From assembly GCF_963678635.1 (NCBI RefSeq), contig NC_087071.1, positions 16,679,613-16,743,612 of the forward strand: DNA of 64,000 bases. The letters run 5' to 3'. This DNA is from Symsagittifera roscoffensis. Taxonomy: Eukaryota; Xenacoelomorpha; Acoela; Convolutidae. The notes beneath the pieces are model-generated. The model saw only the letters and a program-made list of their open reading frames with translations. It was not told the DNA's origin and ran no database searches. Numbering within the stretch: position 1 is the first letter of the stretch; each line of letters opens with the position of its first letter. Position numbers and translations under genes: made by a program. This document shows positions 40,801 through 49,680 of this stretch, one piece after another.

Positions 40801-43164
40801 CACTATCGAACTGCAAAATTTTTAAGACAAAATTATGAATAACTCAACGTTAGAGGTCCTTAGTTTCAATATGTAATTGCGCTAATTTTTTTGCTATTGA
40901 GAGCTTAGTTTCTCTACAGACGTTTTTGTTTTTTCTTGATTGTTAATTTCTTTTTGCCGCGTTTTGCTTGTGTTTGCGAAGTGCTGCTTCGACTGTGTCT
41001 TAACTTTTTCAAACTAAGCTTGCCTATCGCTGTTGATCGCAGCCTTTTGAACAAGAAGTAGGTCCTACGGAACTATCGTGTATTTCACTTCTAGGTCCAA
41101 TCACAATATACTGACAGATATATCGAATATGATTCTAATTTTGATGAAAGATTCAACTGTTTACGTGCTGGGATCTGTGTGCAAACTCATCCAAATCACA
41201 TGCGAAAACGATATAAATGACTGTCTGTCTGAGACTTATGCGGAAGAGTTTTTCAACCATTGTTCATGCTTTTGCGATGACGTAATCCACAGTGAGATGA
41301 TGCAATTGATGGAGAATTGTAGCATAATGAGAAAGTATGTGAGCAAAGAAGTATTCATGCGTACCTTGGAATCAGATTTATGCAGGTACGAAATGGCTTA
41401 ATGTTTCAGCTAGTTTTCTGTTGTTGTTTTTTGAAAGCCAATTGAGGTTTGCAGCTATGTTATTTAAAGAAAAATCGTAGGCATGGCATTTGAGGGGTCG
41501 AATTTTGAGGTACTGATTGTTTTACAAAACGGAGAGAAAATCCCAAGGTTTTGGAGATTTAAAAGATTTGGCAACAGGCTGCGGATCAACTGATCGCCAG
41601 TCTATACCCCATTCTCTCATGGTTTTTTTCAAGGGGGTAGATATTAATTATTAATTATGAGCAATTTGAAGGTTTCAACTGAATCCAAATCTGCTTTCAG
41701 CTATCAGACAAAGTCACTGGCCGCGAAGCTTCTCTGCATATCTGCGAATGATAATCAGACTGCTGATTCTCAGCTTAAGACTGAGAGCGAAAAAAAGCAA
41801 TTGTTAACTTCAGATGGTAAAAAGTTGGTGGTCCCTGATTGGCTGGAGAAATTTCTAAGTGACTCATCAAGTGACAGAATGCTAGTTCATCACATTGAGG
41901 TATGGAGTAAATGCAAGAGCTTCAAGCAAAATTTAATTTACAAAGGAATGGAGCCAGTAGCGCAGTAGCGGTTTGATGACATCCTAGAAAAGTAATTTTT
42001 GCTATCATGAAAAAATCAATTTGAGACCTGATGCGCAGCGTTTCACTTCAAGAAATTCTGGCTCGGCTCTTTTCCAGTTCCCCCCTTCATTTTTTTCTGA
42101 AATTCATTACATGAAAGTCTTTTTAAAATAATTTTTAATGTTATAAACTGCATTAAAACGTGTCAGCGTGAACAGCTGAAAAGATTTTCACAACATTTCT
42201 ATTATGAAAATTGCCGTGTGAACAATTTTTGAACATCTCTTTTTGTAATTTAACAAAGGGGGGAACTGGAAAAGAGCCTCTGGCTCTTTGTCAACCCTTA
42301 GTTGAAAATTTGCTAATTCAGTTATTGATCACATTGTCCTTTTGCAACGCTGCGTGGACCATTTAAAAAATCCAAAAAAGTTCGGTCAACTTGCACAACC
42401 CTGAGAAATCTTCCGGTTCCATGGTTATGGAATTTGGCTGCAGGATAAAAGTCAGCTTTTCTCCAGCACCTTATATAAACTTAAGTTTTAAGTTTTTTGG
42501 TATAATGTGTGGTTTCACACAGTGGCGGATCTAGAACTTTCTCGAGGGGGTGGGGGGGGGTGAGGATTTTTGGGCATTTTTTTGATAAATTTTGACTTTA
42601 AAATTGCGTTTTTTTGGCACGTGCTCCCCCTCAAAATTAGTATATATTGGCGCCGAAGGAGCCATTAGAAAAATTTTACGGTCTGTCACCAAAAATGGAT
42701 ATCTAAAATAGTACAAAAGGGGGACGCTTTGGGTCGGCAGGAGGTCTAATCCCCGAGGGGGGGGGGGGGGGGGACTGGTTCCCCCCCTAAATTCGCCTCT
42801 GGTTTCACAAATTAGCCATGAGGACCAAATATGTTTGTAGTAGCCGACCAAGTCTAACGACCAAATTTCACAACAGTGGGAAAGTTTGCTTGTAATCGGA
42901 ACAAAAAGCCCGAAGGTTGAATTTCTAGGTTTTAATAATAATAAAAGTTGTGGTAATAATAACACCTGTCTAAGGATAGTCAATTTCTGTACCTTCCCCT
43001 TTCTGAACTTCATTTTTTGTCTGTTTTTTTTTCAGGTTGCGATCGGAAGGCGGACTGAAGAAGTTGTTAGTGAACAAGAGCGGAAGTGGACTTCATTCAT
43101 TCATGTATGTGAACAAGTAATGGCCGAATCACAAGCTGTTCACGTCGCCATGGATTGCTATTAG
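28331..43164 (+). CDS. BRAT1: BRAT1-like gene, eight exons, 640 aa
   Basis: Exons inferred at 28331-28856, 31418-31461, 34500-34596, 36861-36961, 37821-38356, 41095-41385, 41701-41899 and 43036-43164. All junctions have GT and AG and matching phases, and the total is 1923 nt, exactly 641 codons. The predicted protein is an almost wholly helical HEAT/ARM-type solenoid. The N-terminus has the spacing V-x-D-D-T-x2-E-K, which I recall in human BRAT1 (821 aa), and the C-terminus is Asp-Cys-Tyr as in BRAT1. BRAT1 binds INTS9-INTS11 of Integrator, its C-terminus docking at the INTS11 active site, and is linked to ATM signalling. It is shorter than the human protein, so an exon may be missing from the model. 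Confidence 0.6.
28857..31417 (+). other. BRAT1-like intron 1
   Basis: AT-rich and poly-T-rich. Its first 900 bases are the segment duplicated upstream at 15315 and 19588. A hairpin motif of the GCGAAG type lies at 30294-30312 and a tRNA B-box-like GGTTCGAGTCC at about 30950 without a convincing A box. No coding content recognised. Confidence 0.5.
31418..31461 (+). CDS. BRAT1: BRAT1-like exon 2 (small)
   Basis: Acceptor CTCTTTTCAG at 31417, donor TTCAG|GTATAT at 31461. It encodes about 15 residues (HFFSVESKDLSNIQ plus a split codon) and converts phase 1 to phase 0, as the neighbouring exons need. A second in-frame acceptor at 31435 (TCTCTGTAG) would give a 26-nt version. Its small size makes this the least certain exon. 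Confidence 0.4.
31710..32420 (-). pseudogene. Reverse-transcriptase relic in BRAT1-like intron 2
   Basis: On the minus strand: a degraded NYRPVSNL-type start (NYRSVANIITVSKIIERVV), SAFSRKHSTETCLLKTMNEI, LGVDLSAAFDTIDYKVL and then QIYTDDTLIYVSL. The region between the fingers and YADD-type motif is deleted and YADD reads YTDD. The S-A-F-x-x-x-H-S-T-E-T and L-S-A-A-F-D-T-I-D patterns are typical of CR1/L2/Jockey-like RT. Old, several stops. Confidence 0.7.
32772..32836 (+). repeat. tRNA-derived sequence (pseudogene or SINE head)
   Basis: TTAGTATAGCGGTAAAGAAC resembles an A box and D arm, and TGAGGTTAGAGAGTCC about 30 bases later a degenerate B box. The anticodon stem is imperfect and no complete acceptor stem is visible, so a functional tRNA is unlikely. 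Confidence 0.4.
33637..34380 (+). repeat. Intronic direct duplication, left copy
   Basis: Begins GCGGCGCAGAAACATTGG and recurs at 35157 with small indels for about 720 bases. Ends with a palindrome CCAATTTCAGATAGCA with its reverse complement at about 34269-34311. It lies upstream of BRAT1-like exon 3. Confidence 0.8.
34500..34596 (+). CDS. BRAT1: BRAT1-like exon 3
   Basis: Acceptor CGCTCTCAG at 34499, donor ATGGG|GTATAA at 34596. It is open in one frame only and reads HHEETLQSAHDLVQNMANIF and onward, amphipathic helix-like. Phase 0 in, phase 1 out, fitting exon 4. It lies between the two copies of the intronic duplication. Confidence 0.5.
34830..35190 (-). mobile_element. MITE related to the hAT-type element at 42520, inverted
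   Basis: The reverse complement matches the interior of the 42520-42801 element: TATTGGCGCC, TTAGAAAAA, a GTCCGTCAGCC/GTCTGTCACC block and AAAATAGTACAAAGG. Ends are degraded and no target duplication was found, so limits are approximate. Confidence 0.5.
35157..36060 (+). repeat. Intronic direct duplication, right copy, with tandem tail
   Basis: Copy of 33637-34380, starting after a poly-C tract at about 35200. Where the left copy has one palindrome arm, this one has four to five tandem repeats of about 65 bases (TATGCTATCTGAAATTGGCAAATAA plus AT-rich spacer; quoted motif split at TATGCTATCTGAAATTGG) up to about 36060. Confidence 0.8.
36061..36860 (+). other. BRAT1-like intron 3, distal part
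   Basis: AT-rich. A stretch at about 36545-36617 (GAAAACATTGTGGTCAAG onward) repeats 34400-34467, so the duplication of this intron involved several pieces. No other feature recognised. Confidence 0.45.
36861..36961 (+). CDS. BRAT1: BRAT1-like exon 4
   Basis: Acceptor CTTTGTCTGCAG, donor CACAG|GTTTAG. Open in a single frame: TFEDSELNSLVILLDVDLTA and onward to SRILSQ. Phase 1 in, phase 0 out, fitting exon 5, whose first codons are GTT CCA. Base composition is clearly less AT-rich than the flanks. Confidence 0.6.
36962..37820 (+). other. BRAT1-like intron 4
   Basis: AT-rich, with a poly-G tract at about 37158-37166. No coding content recognised. Confidence 0.5.
37821..38356 (+). CDS. BRAT1: BRAT1-like exon 5 (longest)
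   Basis: Acceptor TTCATTTAG at 37820, donor AGTAG|GTAAAT at 38356. It encodes 178 residues of helical repeats, including FYESLVALFHAGDKSVQQEI, ALVKVLPYLFG and EKALKLCLQKHTDDIVDVW. No start codon is needed in this exon; the frame runs in from the acceptor. Ends in phase 2, and the split codon (AG plus G) gives Arg with exon 6. Confidence 0.7.
38476..38565 (+). repeat. Short GC-rich segment with poly(A): retroposed relic
   Basis: About 80 unusually GC-rich bases (GGGGCACAACAGCGGTTCGC onward, including GAGCTGTACAGCTC) end in GGATAAATGATCTT and ten adenines. This looks like the 3' end of a retroposed RNA or SINE. No target duplication identified. Confidence 0.35.
38566..39355 (+). other. BRAT1-like intron 5, proximal part
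   Basis: AT-rich with no recognisable gene or repeat structure. Confidence 0.45.
39356..39537 (+). CDS. Cysteine-rich exon candidate nested in BRAT1-like intron 5
   Basis: After an acceptor-like TACTGTTTTAG the frame is open for about 60 codons to TAA (39535-39537), in an otherwise AT-rich intron. The protein has a regular Cys spacing in DCLSHACISTHWDMRDCATN and CLAVMMERCACIF. It enters in phase 1, which does not match the phase-2 end of BRAT1-like exon 5, so it would be the terminal exon of another gene or of an alternative transcript. A donor-like GGG|GTAACC lies at the stop. I do not recognise the family. Confidence 0.35.
40189..40670. mobile_element. Short element bounded by TGTTCCGACT and AGTCGGAACA
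   Basis: A 10-bp perfect inverted repeat bounds 482 bases. Interior and right flank match 61248-61550 (GGAGATTTAATCCGTCTTAG, GTGTGGGG then GATGATTTTCA, then CTTCGCCCTGAT after the right terminus). Non-autonomous, no coding capacity. The shared right flank shows that the true repeat extends beyond the inverted repeat. Confidence 0.55.
41095..41385 (+). CDS. BRAT1: BRAT1-like exon 6
   Basis: Acceptor TTTCACTTCTAG at 41094, donor ATGCAG|GTACGA at 41385. It encodes 97 residues, including ISNMILILMKDSTVYVLGSV and FFNHCSCFCDDVIHSEMMQL, predicted helical. Enters and leaves in phase 2. The FF-x(4)-CFCDD stretch sits where human BRAT1, as I recall it, has a CALFDCD-type segment. Confidence 0.65.
41701..41899 (+). 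CDS. BRAT1: BRAT1-like exon 7
   Basis: Acceptor CTGCTTTCAG at 41700; the split codon gives Ser and the frame continues YQTKSLAAKLLCISANDN. Contains a polar linker and then VPDWLEKFLSDSSSDRMLVH. The best donor is ATTGAG|GTATGG at 41899 (phase 0). The frame remains open to 41968 if this donor is not used. Confidence 0.6.
42520..42801. mobile_element. hAT-type MITE in BRAT1-like intron 7
   Basis: 282 bases bounded by terminal inverted repeats CAGTGGCGGATCTAG and, reversed, CAGAGGCGAATTTAG. The flanks are an exact 8-bp direct repeat GTTTCACA (42512-42519 and 42802-42809), the target duplication length of hAT elements. The interior has poly-G tracts near both ends and no coding capacity. Confidence 0.85.
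43036..43164 (+). CDS. BRAT1: BRAT1-like exon 8 (C-terminal)
   Basis: Acceptor TTTTTTTTCAG at 43035. It encodes 42 residues ending VAMDCY, then TAG. Residues before the tail are helical and charged (EEVVSEQERKW). The terminal Asp-Cys-Tyr is the strongest family signature: BRAT1 proteins end this way and, in the reported structures, this tail occupies the INTS11 active site. Confidence 0.7.
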   Translation, partial: VAIGRRTEEVVSEQERKWTSFIHVCEQVMAESQAVHVAMDCY

Positions 43165-43553
43165 AGTTTCGATTCGATAATTTGTCTGTCAGTCGTACTA
43201 AAATATGATTCTCTTCAGATAGTTGCGCTGTGATTGGTTTCCTTATATAAATTAATTCAGGGTCATTTTTGTTGTGTTATGAGTTGCATATTGATTGCAG
43301 TCTGAAAATATGCGAGAATTGCTGCTTAATAATGAATATGAAAAATACAGTTTCATTGGATTTTGGTTTTGAACGTTGAAGTAAGCGGAATGATAGATTC
43401 AAAGTGCTAAGCAAGTAGCAAAATAAGGGTTTCTCAAAAATCAGTCTATAGTTGTTTAAGTGTTTCTTGACGGAATTTAGTTTCATACAGGTCCGCAATT
43501 TTCCCTATTCTTTGGAATGTTGCTCGAATCGAAACAAGACCGTGTATATTTTG

Positions 43554-43559
43554 AATAAA
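43554..43559 (+). promoter_or_regulatory. Candidate polyadenylation signal AATAAA
   Basis: Canonical hexamer about 390 bases after the BRAT1-like stop codon, in AT-rich sequence where such hexamers also occur by chance. Confidence 0.35.
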
Positions 43560-45878
43560 TAGGGTGAGTTTAATCGTATTTAAGGATTGCGTTTCTTTCT
43601 CAACGATCTTGCTTGTAAGTCAGCTACTATAATTTTTGTAGTAAAGTCAGCTTCTAGAATTTTTGTAGTATAGTCAGCTACTAGATGTTTTTCTTACAGT
43701 TGGCTCATTTCAAGTCAAGTATCTTGTCCCGAAAGATTTTGAATTTCCTACGTTGTTAGCAATTTTGCAACGTTTTCGGCAAGGCTCTATCTTAGTTGTT
43801 TTCTCATTTAACTGTTTCCATTTTTTAGAAACAGCATTTGAAGTTTTTTTAAAAAAAATAGAGACCGTTTTAGTGTCAATTTTCAGTGTTTTTCAGTTAA
43901 TCTATACAGTATAGAAAATCAGTTTCTTGTTATCGGGAACAAATTTTCTTGAAAAATTTTTATAAGGATTTTTTTGTGCTGTAATTACTATTTTATGTAA
44001 TTGCAAGTATTATTGATTTTCTCATGTAATTTTGCTTACCCCTGCTCGCATATTTTTTCCATTTTTGTTTCATTTGAAAGTTTCCTTCGGTCCACATGAT
44101 TTATCAAAGTTTTGGTGGTGTCAATGTCTTATAGTATTTGTCTATGTTTTCGGCTCAATGGTCGTCTTCCCACTTATTGTCGGCTTAGCAGACGCTCGAT
44201 AAATGGTAACGGCGTATTTAATGGTGGTATTTGTGTTACCGGCTGTTTTTCTGTTATTGAATTTTTCATTTGTTCCAAAAAAATGTTTTTTCAATACTTT
44301 TTCTTCGACTTAGTTCTTTCCGTCTCTTAGTTGTCACCGTCCGGCGTGTGAAAGGTTGCAACTCTAAATGTTTTTGTGCACAATTTTTTCTGATTGTTTT
44401 GCATTTTCAAGTAAGTTTTTTTGACGTAGTTGAAAGCTAAAGGAATTTTTTTCTAATTTCAGTGATTTGCAATTGTTGTCAAATCGTAAAATAGGTTTTC
44501 CTGGCAAACAACTCAAAAGTATGTTTTTTCTGCTAACCAAATTTAAACCAAGCTCAAAAAAATTCAGGAATGGTCCATTTCTGGAATGACAAGAATCCTT
44601 GTGCAGGAACTGATGTTTTTTACAGAGTTTTGTTTTCTATAGCGAACTAACGAAAAACTTCAACTCATCTCTGTATTCGAAATTTGAATTGGACATTTAA
44701 CATCAAAGGAAGAGTTAGTTTTCTTGCTCTTTTACATTAGTTGAAAATTGTAGTTTTTTTACCTGACCTGTTTGATGTTTTTTTTTGCTGTGAATTTTAC
44801 CATTTTTTGCAACCAATATGTACGAAGGTTCTGTACTAGCGATCACATTGTGTACCATTGATTAGGTTGTGTATCCACGATTATTTGTCATTTTTAAGTA
44901 TACTTGAAATCGGGAACCAGATTTTTTTTCCGTAAACAACATTTTACAAATCGTAAAAAATAATGTGCAGTTACTTATACCTTGAGGCTCCCGACATGCT
45001 CAGTTTTAACGAATCATGAACTTAGTGAATATTTTTTCATAGGTTTTTTTGATTTTTTTTTGTTAAGAAAAGTCTAAAATTTGTTCACGATAAAGTTTGA
45101 TTTTTTGCGGTTTGACGTTTGGTTACTTTTTCGTCGTATGAAGTTTAATTTATTTTTATAGGTTCAGTTCATTTCTTTTGTTGAAAGGGAGGCAAAATCA
45201 ACTATCGTGAACAGTGAACATCAAAAGTGAAAAGGTCACAAAAAACGTGATCGACTTCTAGTTTCGTGTCACAAAAAAAAACGTTATTCTCCTAAGTGGA
45301 TTCCAATTTTCAGATTTACCAGCGTGATAATAAATTTACGTATCGATCAAGTTTTCTCAAATTGGGTTAATTTTATCAAAAAGTACAATTCATAATTTTT
45401 TCCTCAAATTCAAAGAGCTTCAAGGTAGTTATTTTTTCTTTAAATTTCGAAACACGATGTTTTTCTTTCAAAAAACAAGTTATTTTTTTCCCGTTTACTT
45501 GCGTTCATGATTCTTTTCCAACTGTCTGCTGACTATATTTTGAAAAGGTGAAACCACTGTCATTTAGGTAGTAATTAGATTGAGCTCAATTTAAGTAGTA
45601 TTTTTTCGTTTTCGTCCCTATATCCGTCGATTCATTTATCTTTTTTTAGCTTACCTCGCCAATCATGGGTTTTTGTTTCGATCTAAACTGTTTGCCCCTC
45701 AGTCATGATTTAATGCTTTTCTAAGGCTATTTATAAACATTATCCGATACAAACCTGAAGTTTTTATAGATTTAGTTTTTCAATTTTTTTAATGATAGTT
45801 TTAGGAGTCGATGAACTTAGTTCAGGCTCTGTTAAAGTTCGTTATGATTTTTTGTTTTCTTTTCAAATCAGGAAATTT
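43560..45878. other. Intergenic, no recognisable gene
   Basis: Poly-T-rich, AT-rich sequence without coding character on either strand. No repeats that I can relate to others in the window. Confidence 0.5.
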
Positions 45879-45903
45879 TTCTGTTGGCTTGTTGTTGTTG
45901 TTG

Positions 45904-46840
45904 TTAGCCCACGCGGGTCGGGTTGGGCTCTTCTGTCTCCAGGTCAAGGAACTTAGCAACCTCTACCGGCCGAAACCACAGGTCTGCTGGGGTGAGTGGG
46001 GAGGGGTTTTGGGAGCAGTTGAAAAGGTGACATGTTGTGTGGGGGGCAAGGGAACAGGTTGGGCAAAGGTGGGAGATGGAGCTGTCGAGGCGGGATAGGT
46101 AAGTGTTAAGGAGCCGGCTGTAGCCAGACCGGAGTTGGGAGAGCTTACAGCGCGTGGGACGTGGGAGAGATTTTTCAGAGGGGTCAATCTTTGGGGGAGG
46201 GATACAAATAACTTTAGACGGAGGGGTTTCGGCTAGGAACTTGGTTACAAGGGAGGTATGGTTGTCTTTTAAAATTGGTTTGTAGTAGTTAAAAATAAAA
46301 GTGGAGACTTCGTCTCGGTCGTCCAGAATTAGAGGGTGGTTTGCGTAGACTGAAAAGTCGGTTAAAATTTTCTGGGTGTCTTCTTTGAAGCAGCTTATAA
46401 TTGAGGGTCGAAGTAGACGGGGAGGAGGGGGATGTGAATGTATAAAATTACTGGGATGGTGGGAACGATAGGTAGAGATAAAAAATTGAGATGACAGAAG
46501 GGTATGGTGGTCTTTGACCGTTAGGATTTCAGATTCACTGTGCAGGTGGGCAGTGGAATTCATTAGATTTGATCCAGTAACAACGCGAAGGGATTGGTTT
46601 TGGGAAACCTGCAGGCAATTTATGGAGGTGTTACTTGATGCGTGGGACCATGCGGGGGCTGCATAGTCAAGTATGGGGCGAATTAAAGCTTTAAAAGTTA
46701 GGAGGAGGGTTTCTTTGGAGTGACCCCAGGTTGATCCTGCTAATGCCTTCAGGATTCCGATCCTGCGTCTGGCCTTTTCAGCGGATTGTTTGCAGTGAGT
46801 GGCAAAACAAAGTGTTGGATCAAATGCAACCCTAAGATTG
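45904..46840 (-). pseudogene. Retroelement C-terminal region (after frameshift)
   Basis: Continues the RT polypeptide in a shifted frame, from thumb to C-terminus. It includes KLSQLRSGYSRLLNTYLSRL and then LCPTCSLAPHTTCHLFNCS and LTPADLWFRPVEVAKFL. The C-P-x-C-x(5)-H-x(2)-C-H-L-F-x-C block followed by L-T-P-x-D-L-W is characteristic of Ingi/Vingi-like elements as I know them. Confidence 0.75.
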
Positions 46841-48368
46841 TTGGATTTTTGTTTAGGGGTAGCGCCTCGTTATTTAAAAGAACACTAGGTGTTTTATTAA
46901 ATTCTTTGTTATAAGAGGAGAAAAGTGTAACTGATCCTTTAGAGGACGCGAAACTTAGTTTGCGTGAGGTGAAAAAATCGTAGAGCCTTTTTAGGTAGCT
47001 ATTGATGGAGTTTGAGGCGATATCAATATTGGAACTGCTTGCGAAGGGGTGGAAATCGTCTGCATACGAAACAAGGTTTACATTATCGGGAGGTGGCGGT
47101 GCATCATGGACATAAAAATTGAAGAGTGTGGGTGATAAAACAGAACCTTGGGGTACGCCACAGTGGATTATTCGATGGGGGGATGTGTGTTCACGGAATG
47201 AGGTGGCAGCCTGTCGACCATTAAGGTAATTACTTAGCCAGCGGACTAGACTTCTTGGGAGGGGAGTGTCATGAACGAGTTCCACAAGTGAGCGATGACA
47301 CACCATGTCGAAAGCCTTAGATAAGTCAAGTGTGGCCAGTACCGTACGTTTAGGGGGGCGATTTTGGTTAAAACCGTCTGAAATGTAAAATTCGAGAGTG
47401 GAGAGAGCTGTGGTGGTGGAGTGAAAAGGGCGGAAGCCGTGTTGGTGTTTGGCGTTGGGGAGATGTTTGGTAAAGATGGGGTGAACGAGCCTCTCCAGAA
47501 TTTTAACTGCTGGGCAGAGTAAGGATATAGGTCTGTAAGATGTTGATTGTTTAAGATCCTTATTGGGCTTTGGAAGCGGTGCAATTTGTGAATTTTTCCA
47601 AATTTGGGGGATAATGTTTTCGGACAAAGAGATATTAAAAAGGTATGTTAAGTATTGAGTAGCAAGTCGGCCGAGATGTTTAAGATGTATATTACAAAGG
47701 CCGTCGGGACCTAGCGCTCGCGATGGTTTGCTGTCTGCAATGGCTTGTTTAGTATTTTCAGGGGTAAAAATTGGGCTGTCTGACAGCGGTAGTTTGGCAA
47801 TTTTTCTTCTCGTTATACGAAGGAGTTTGTCAGAGGCGTGGGGTCTGGCATTGGTGAATTGTTTGTTAAAAGAGCTGGTAATATCACGAGGTGAGTGTAT
47901 GGGTTTAGAACCAAAAGTAATGGGGTGTCTTCCTGCCACGGGCTTAGATCCATTTAAGGAGCGTACCACTTTCCAGAACTTTCTGGCACCAGTGCGGTAG
48001 TCGCAAGTCCGGAGGAATTCTCGCCATTTATTTTCTTTGTCCTTTGCTGTCTGTTTCATGAGTCTACAGTTCAGTTGGGATATGACTTCTGGGGGGAGAT
48101 TTTGTTGTCGGCTTAAATCTCTTTCGGCGGCAAGGGCAGTGGACTCGGGGGAAAGAGAGGGAGTGAAGTGGCGAATACGGCCAGCGGGGATGTGGTGGCG
48201 TGCTGCCCTGAGCACCAGGTCCCTCAAGAATTTCTCTCCGGCGGCAACTCCGGAAGGTGGAACCGCTGAAAAGAAACCCTCCTCAATTTCCTCTGTGAAT
48301 TTGATCCAATCTGCTTTTAAAAAATTTATAAAAGTCCTTTTAGGTGAAAAATTTATAAAATCATCCAA
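46749..48368 (-). pseudogene. Retroelement reverse transcriptase region
   Basis: 539 open codons. RT motifs in order: SYRPISLLCPAVKILERLV, HQHGFRPFHSTTTAL, LATLDLSKAFDMVCHRSLV, CGVPQGSVLSPTLFNFYVHD and VSYADDFHPFAS with catalytic YADD. The frame is lost by a one-base indel near 46840, after NPTILGL. Upstream it is continuous with the endonuclease except for a nonsense codon. Confidence 0.8.
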
Positions 48369-48860
48369 GGGTAGTTCTAGAAGAATGGGTAGGTGATCTG
48401 ATCCTAGAGATTTAATTGGGGTCCATGTTGTGGAGAGTAAGAGCGATTGGGATGCGAGGGAAATATCTGGTGACGAGAGTTGGTTTTCTTAGTTAAAAGG
48501 GACTCTGGTTTGTGTGTCATCATTTAATGGTGCAAAGGTGGATTCGGTTATTTCATTGCTAAGTACAGAGCCGCGTTGATCTTCCTCGATGTTGGAGTTC
48601 CATAGTTGTGAATGTGCGTTGGCATCCCCGAGTACTAAGGCGTCACCAGGTTCAAGTAGTTCGGCAAGGGACGCAGAGTAACCAGGGGGACAGCTCGAGC
48701 GAGGGGGGATGTAGAAATTATAAATACGAAGCTTGGATGAACTGGCTACCACTGATATGCCCATAGCCTCTAGTGTTCCATCGTTGTTAATATTTATTTC
48801 TTCGTATTGTATCGACTCATGTATGGCTATGAGAAGACCGCCCCCTTCTTTTTCTCGATC
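48369..48860 (-). pseudogene. Retroelement endonuclease region (nonsense codon)
   Basis: Contains LVLGDANAHSQLWNS and LGSDHLPILLEL, the APE Asp-Asn and Asp-His motifs. A single in-frame TAA follows RVPFN at about 48489; the same frame continues ENQLSSPDI beyond it. Confidence 0.75.
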
Positions 48861-48864
48861 TTTT

Positions 48865-49611
48865 CTAATCTTTTCTAATTAAAGTGTAGTGTGAGCCAAG
48901 TGAGGGGTTTCGAGATTTCTTTCTTAATTTAGTTTCTTGGAAGACAGCAATATGAATTTGATTTTGAGATAAGAAAGCAGCAATTTCGGGTGCTTTTCCG
49001 GAGATACCGTTGCAATTAAATTGAAGGATTTTTAAAAGGCCTTTGGCGGGGTGTGGTGAACTATTTACATTATTAACAGCAGTATGATTAAAATGGTTGT
49101 TTGAACTTGAGTTATTTACACTATTTACACGATTACGATTTGCGCGATTTTGGGAGGAGGAATTCGAGGAGGTGGGAAGGGTGGGAGGGGGAGGGGGGGT
49201 TAGGGAGGTGGGGTTGGGGGCGGTTAGGGAAGTTGAACAAGTTTGGGAGTTGGGGGTGGTCAAGTTAGAGGACCTGGTGCCTGGGGGAGGTAAAATGTAG
49301 GTAGAGGTACAGGTAGGGCAATAGTAGTCAGGGTGGTGTTGGTTAAGGTGGGTAAGACCACTACATTTAAGGTGAATGTAACCACAGATGTGGCACCAGA
49401 CACTGGGCTGGGTGCGTTTGATGCGGAAAGAGCAAGGGGAGCAAAAGTAAGGCCCTGGACCAGGGTTTGGATTAATGCCGGAGCGGAGTAGTAGTATAAG
49501 GATGAGCAGACGGAGCAGCCTGGCCGGCTTCAGACGCTCCGTAACCGAAAACCCGGAGACTTCTGAGCTTCTCCCGACCCAATGGGAGGGGGGGCTTGAC
49601 GCCATTTGCAT
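48865..49611 (-). pseudogene. Retroelement N-terminal region: 2A-like motif, PHD finger, endonuclease start
   Basis: The open frame extends to 49686, but the first Met lies in host DNA beyond the target duplication, so the Met at 49611 (or 49605) is the likely start. A hydrophobic LLRLLILILLLRSG leads into INPNPGPG, a 2A-like sequence. Then come CSPC, WCHICG, H-x2-C and CPTC, a PHD-like finger, a Pro/Ser/Asn linker, and the endonuclease start ILQFNCNGIS with the catalytic Glu in VFQETKL. The frame ends early because a 10-base duplication (ATCTTTTCTA, about 48858-48880) shifts it. Confidence 0.75.
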
Positions 49612-49680
49612 CTTGGTGGGGCCCAAGATGTCGGATCCACCACTGGAAGGCGGCGTCGTCTGGATCCTTCTGTTGGCTTG

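Larger units (their letters stand above)
45892..49667 (-). mobile_element. Ingi/Vingi-like non-LTR retrotransposon, near full length
   Basis: About 3.8 kb on the minus strand. A 13-bp direct repeat TTCTGTTGGCTTG flanks it (45879-45891 and 49668-49680). The 3' end is a (CAA)n tail, seen as TTGTTGTTGTTG at 45892. One long ORF encodes, in order, a 2A-like motif, PHD-type finger, APE endonuclease, reverse transcriptase and a C-terminal Cys-His region. Its G+C is far higher than the surroundings, typical of an exogenous repeat. Three lesions break the ORF. Confidence 0.85.

Noticed and set aside
42886-43035. Upstream part of the open frame before exon 8
   Set aside because: It lies before a strong acceptor and is poly-pyrimidine intron sequence.
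45811-46098. Plus-strand ORF over the Ingi-like element
   Set aside because: Antisense shadow of the retroelement C-terminal region; Gly/Val-rich composition typical of reverse reading.
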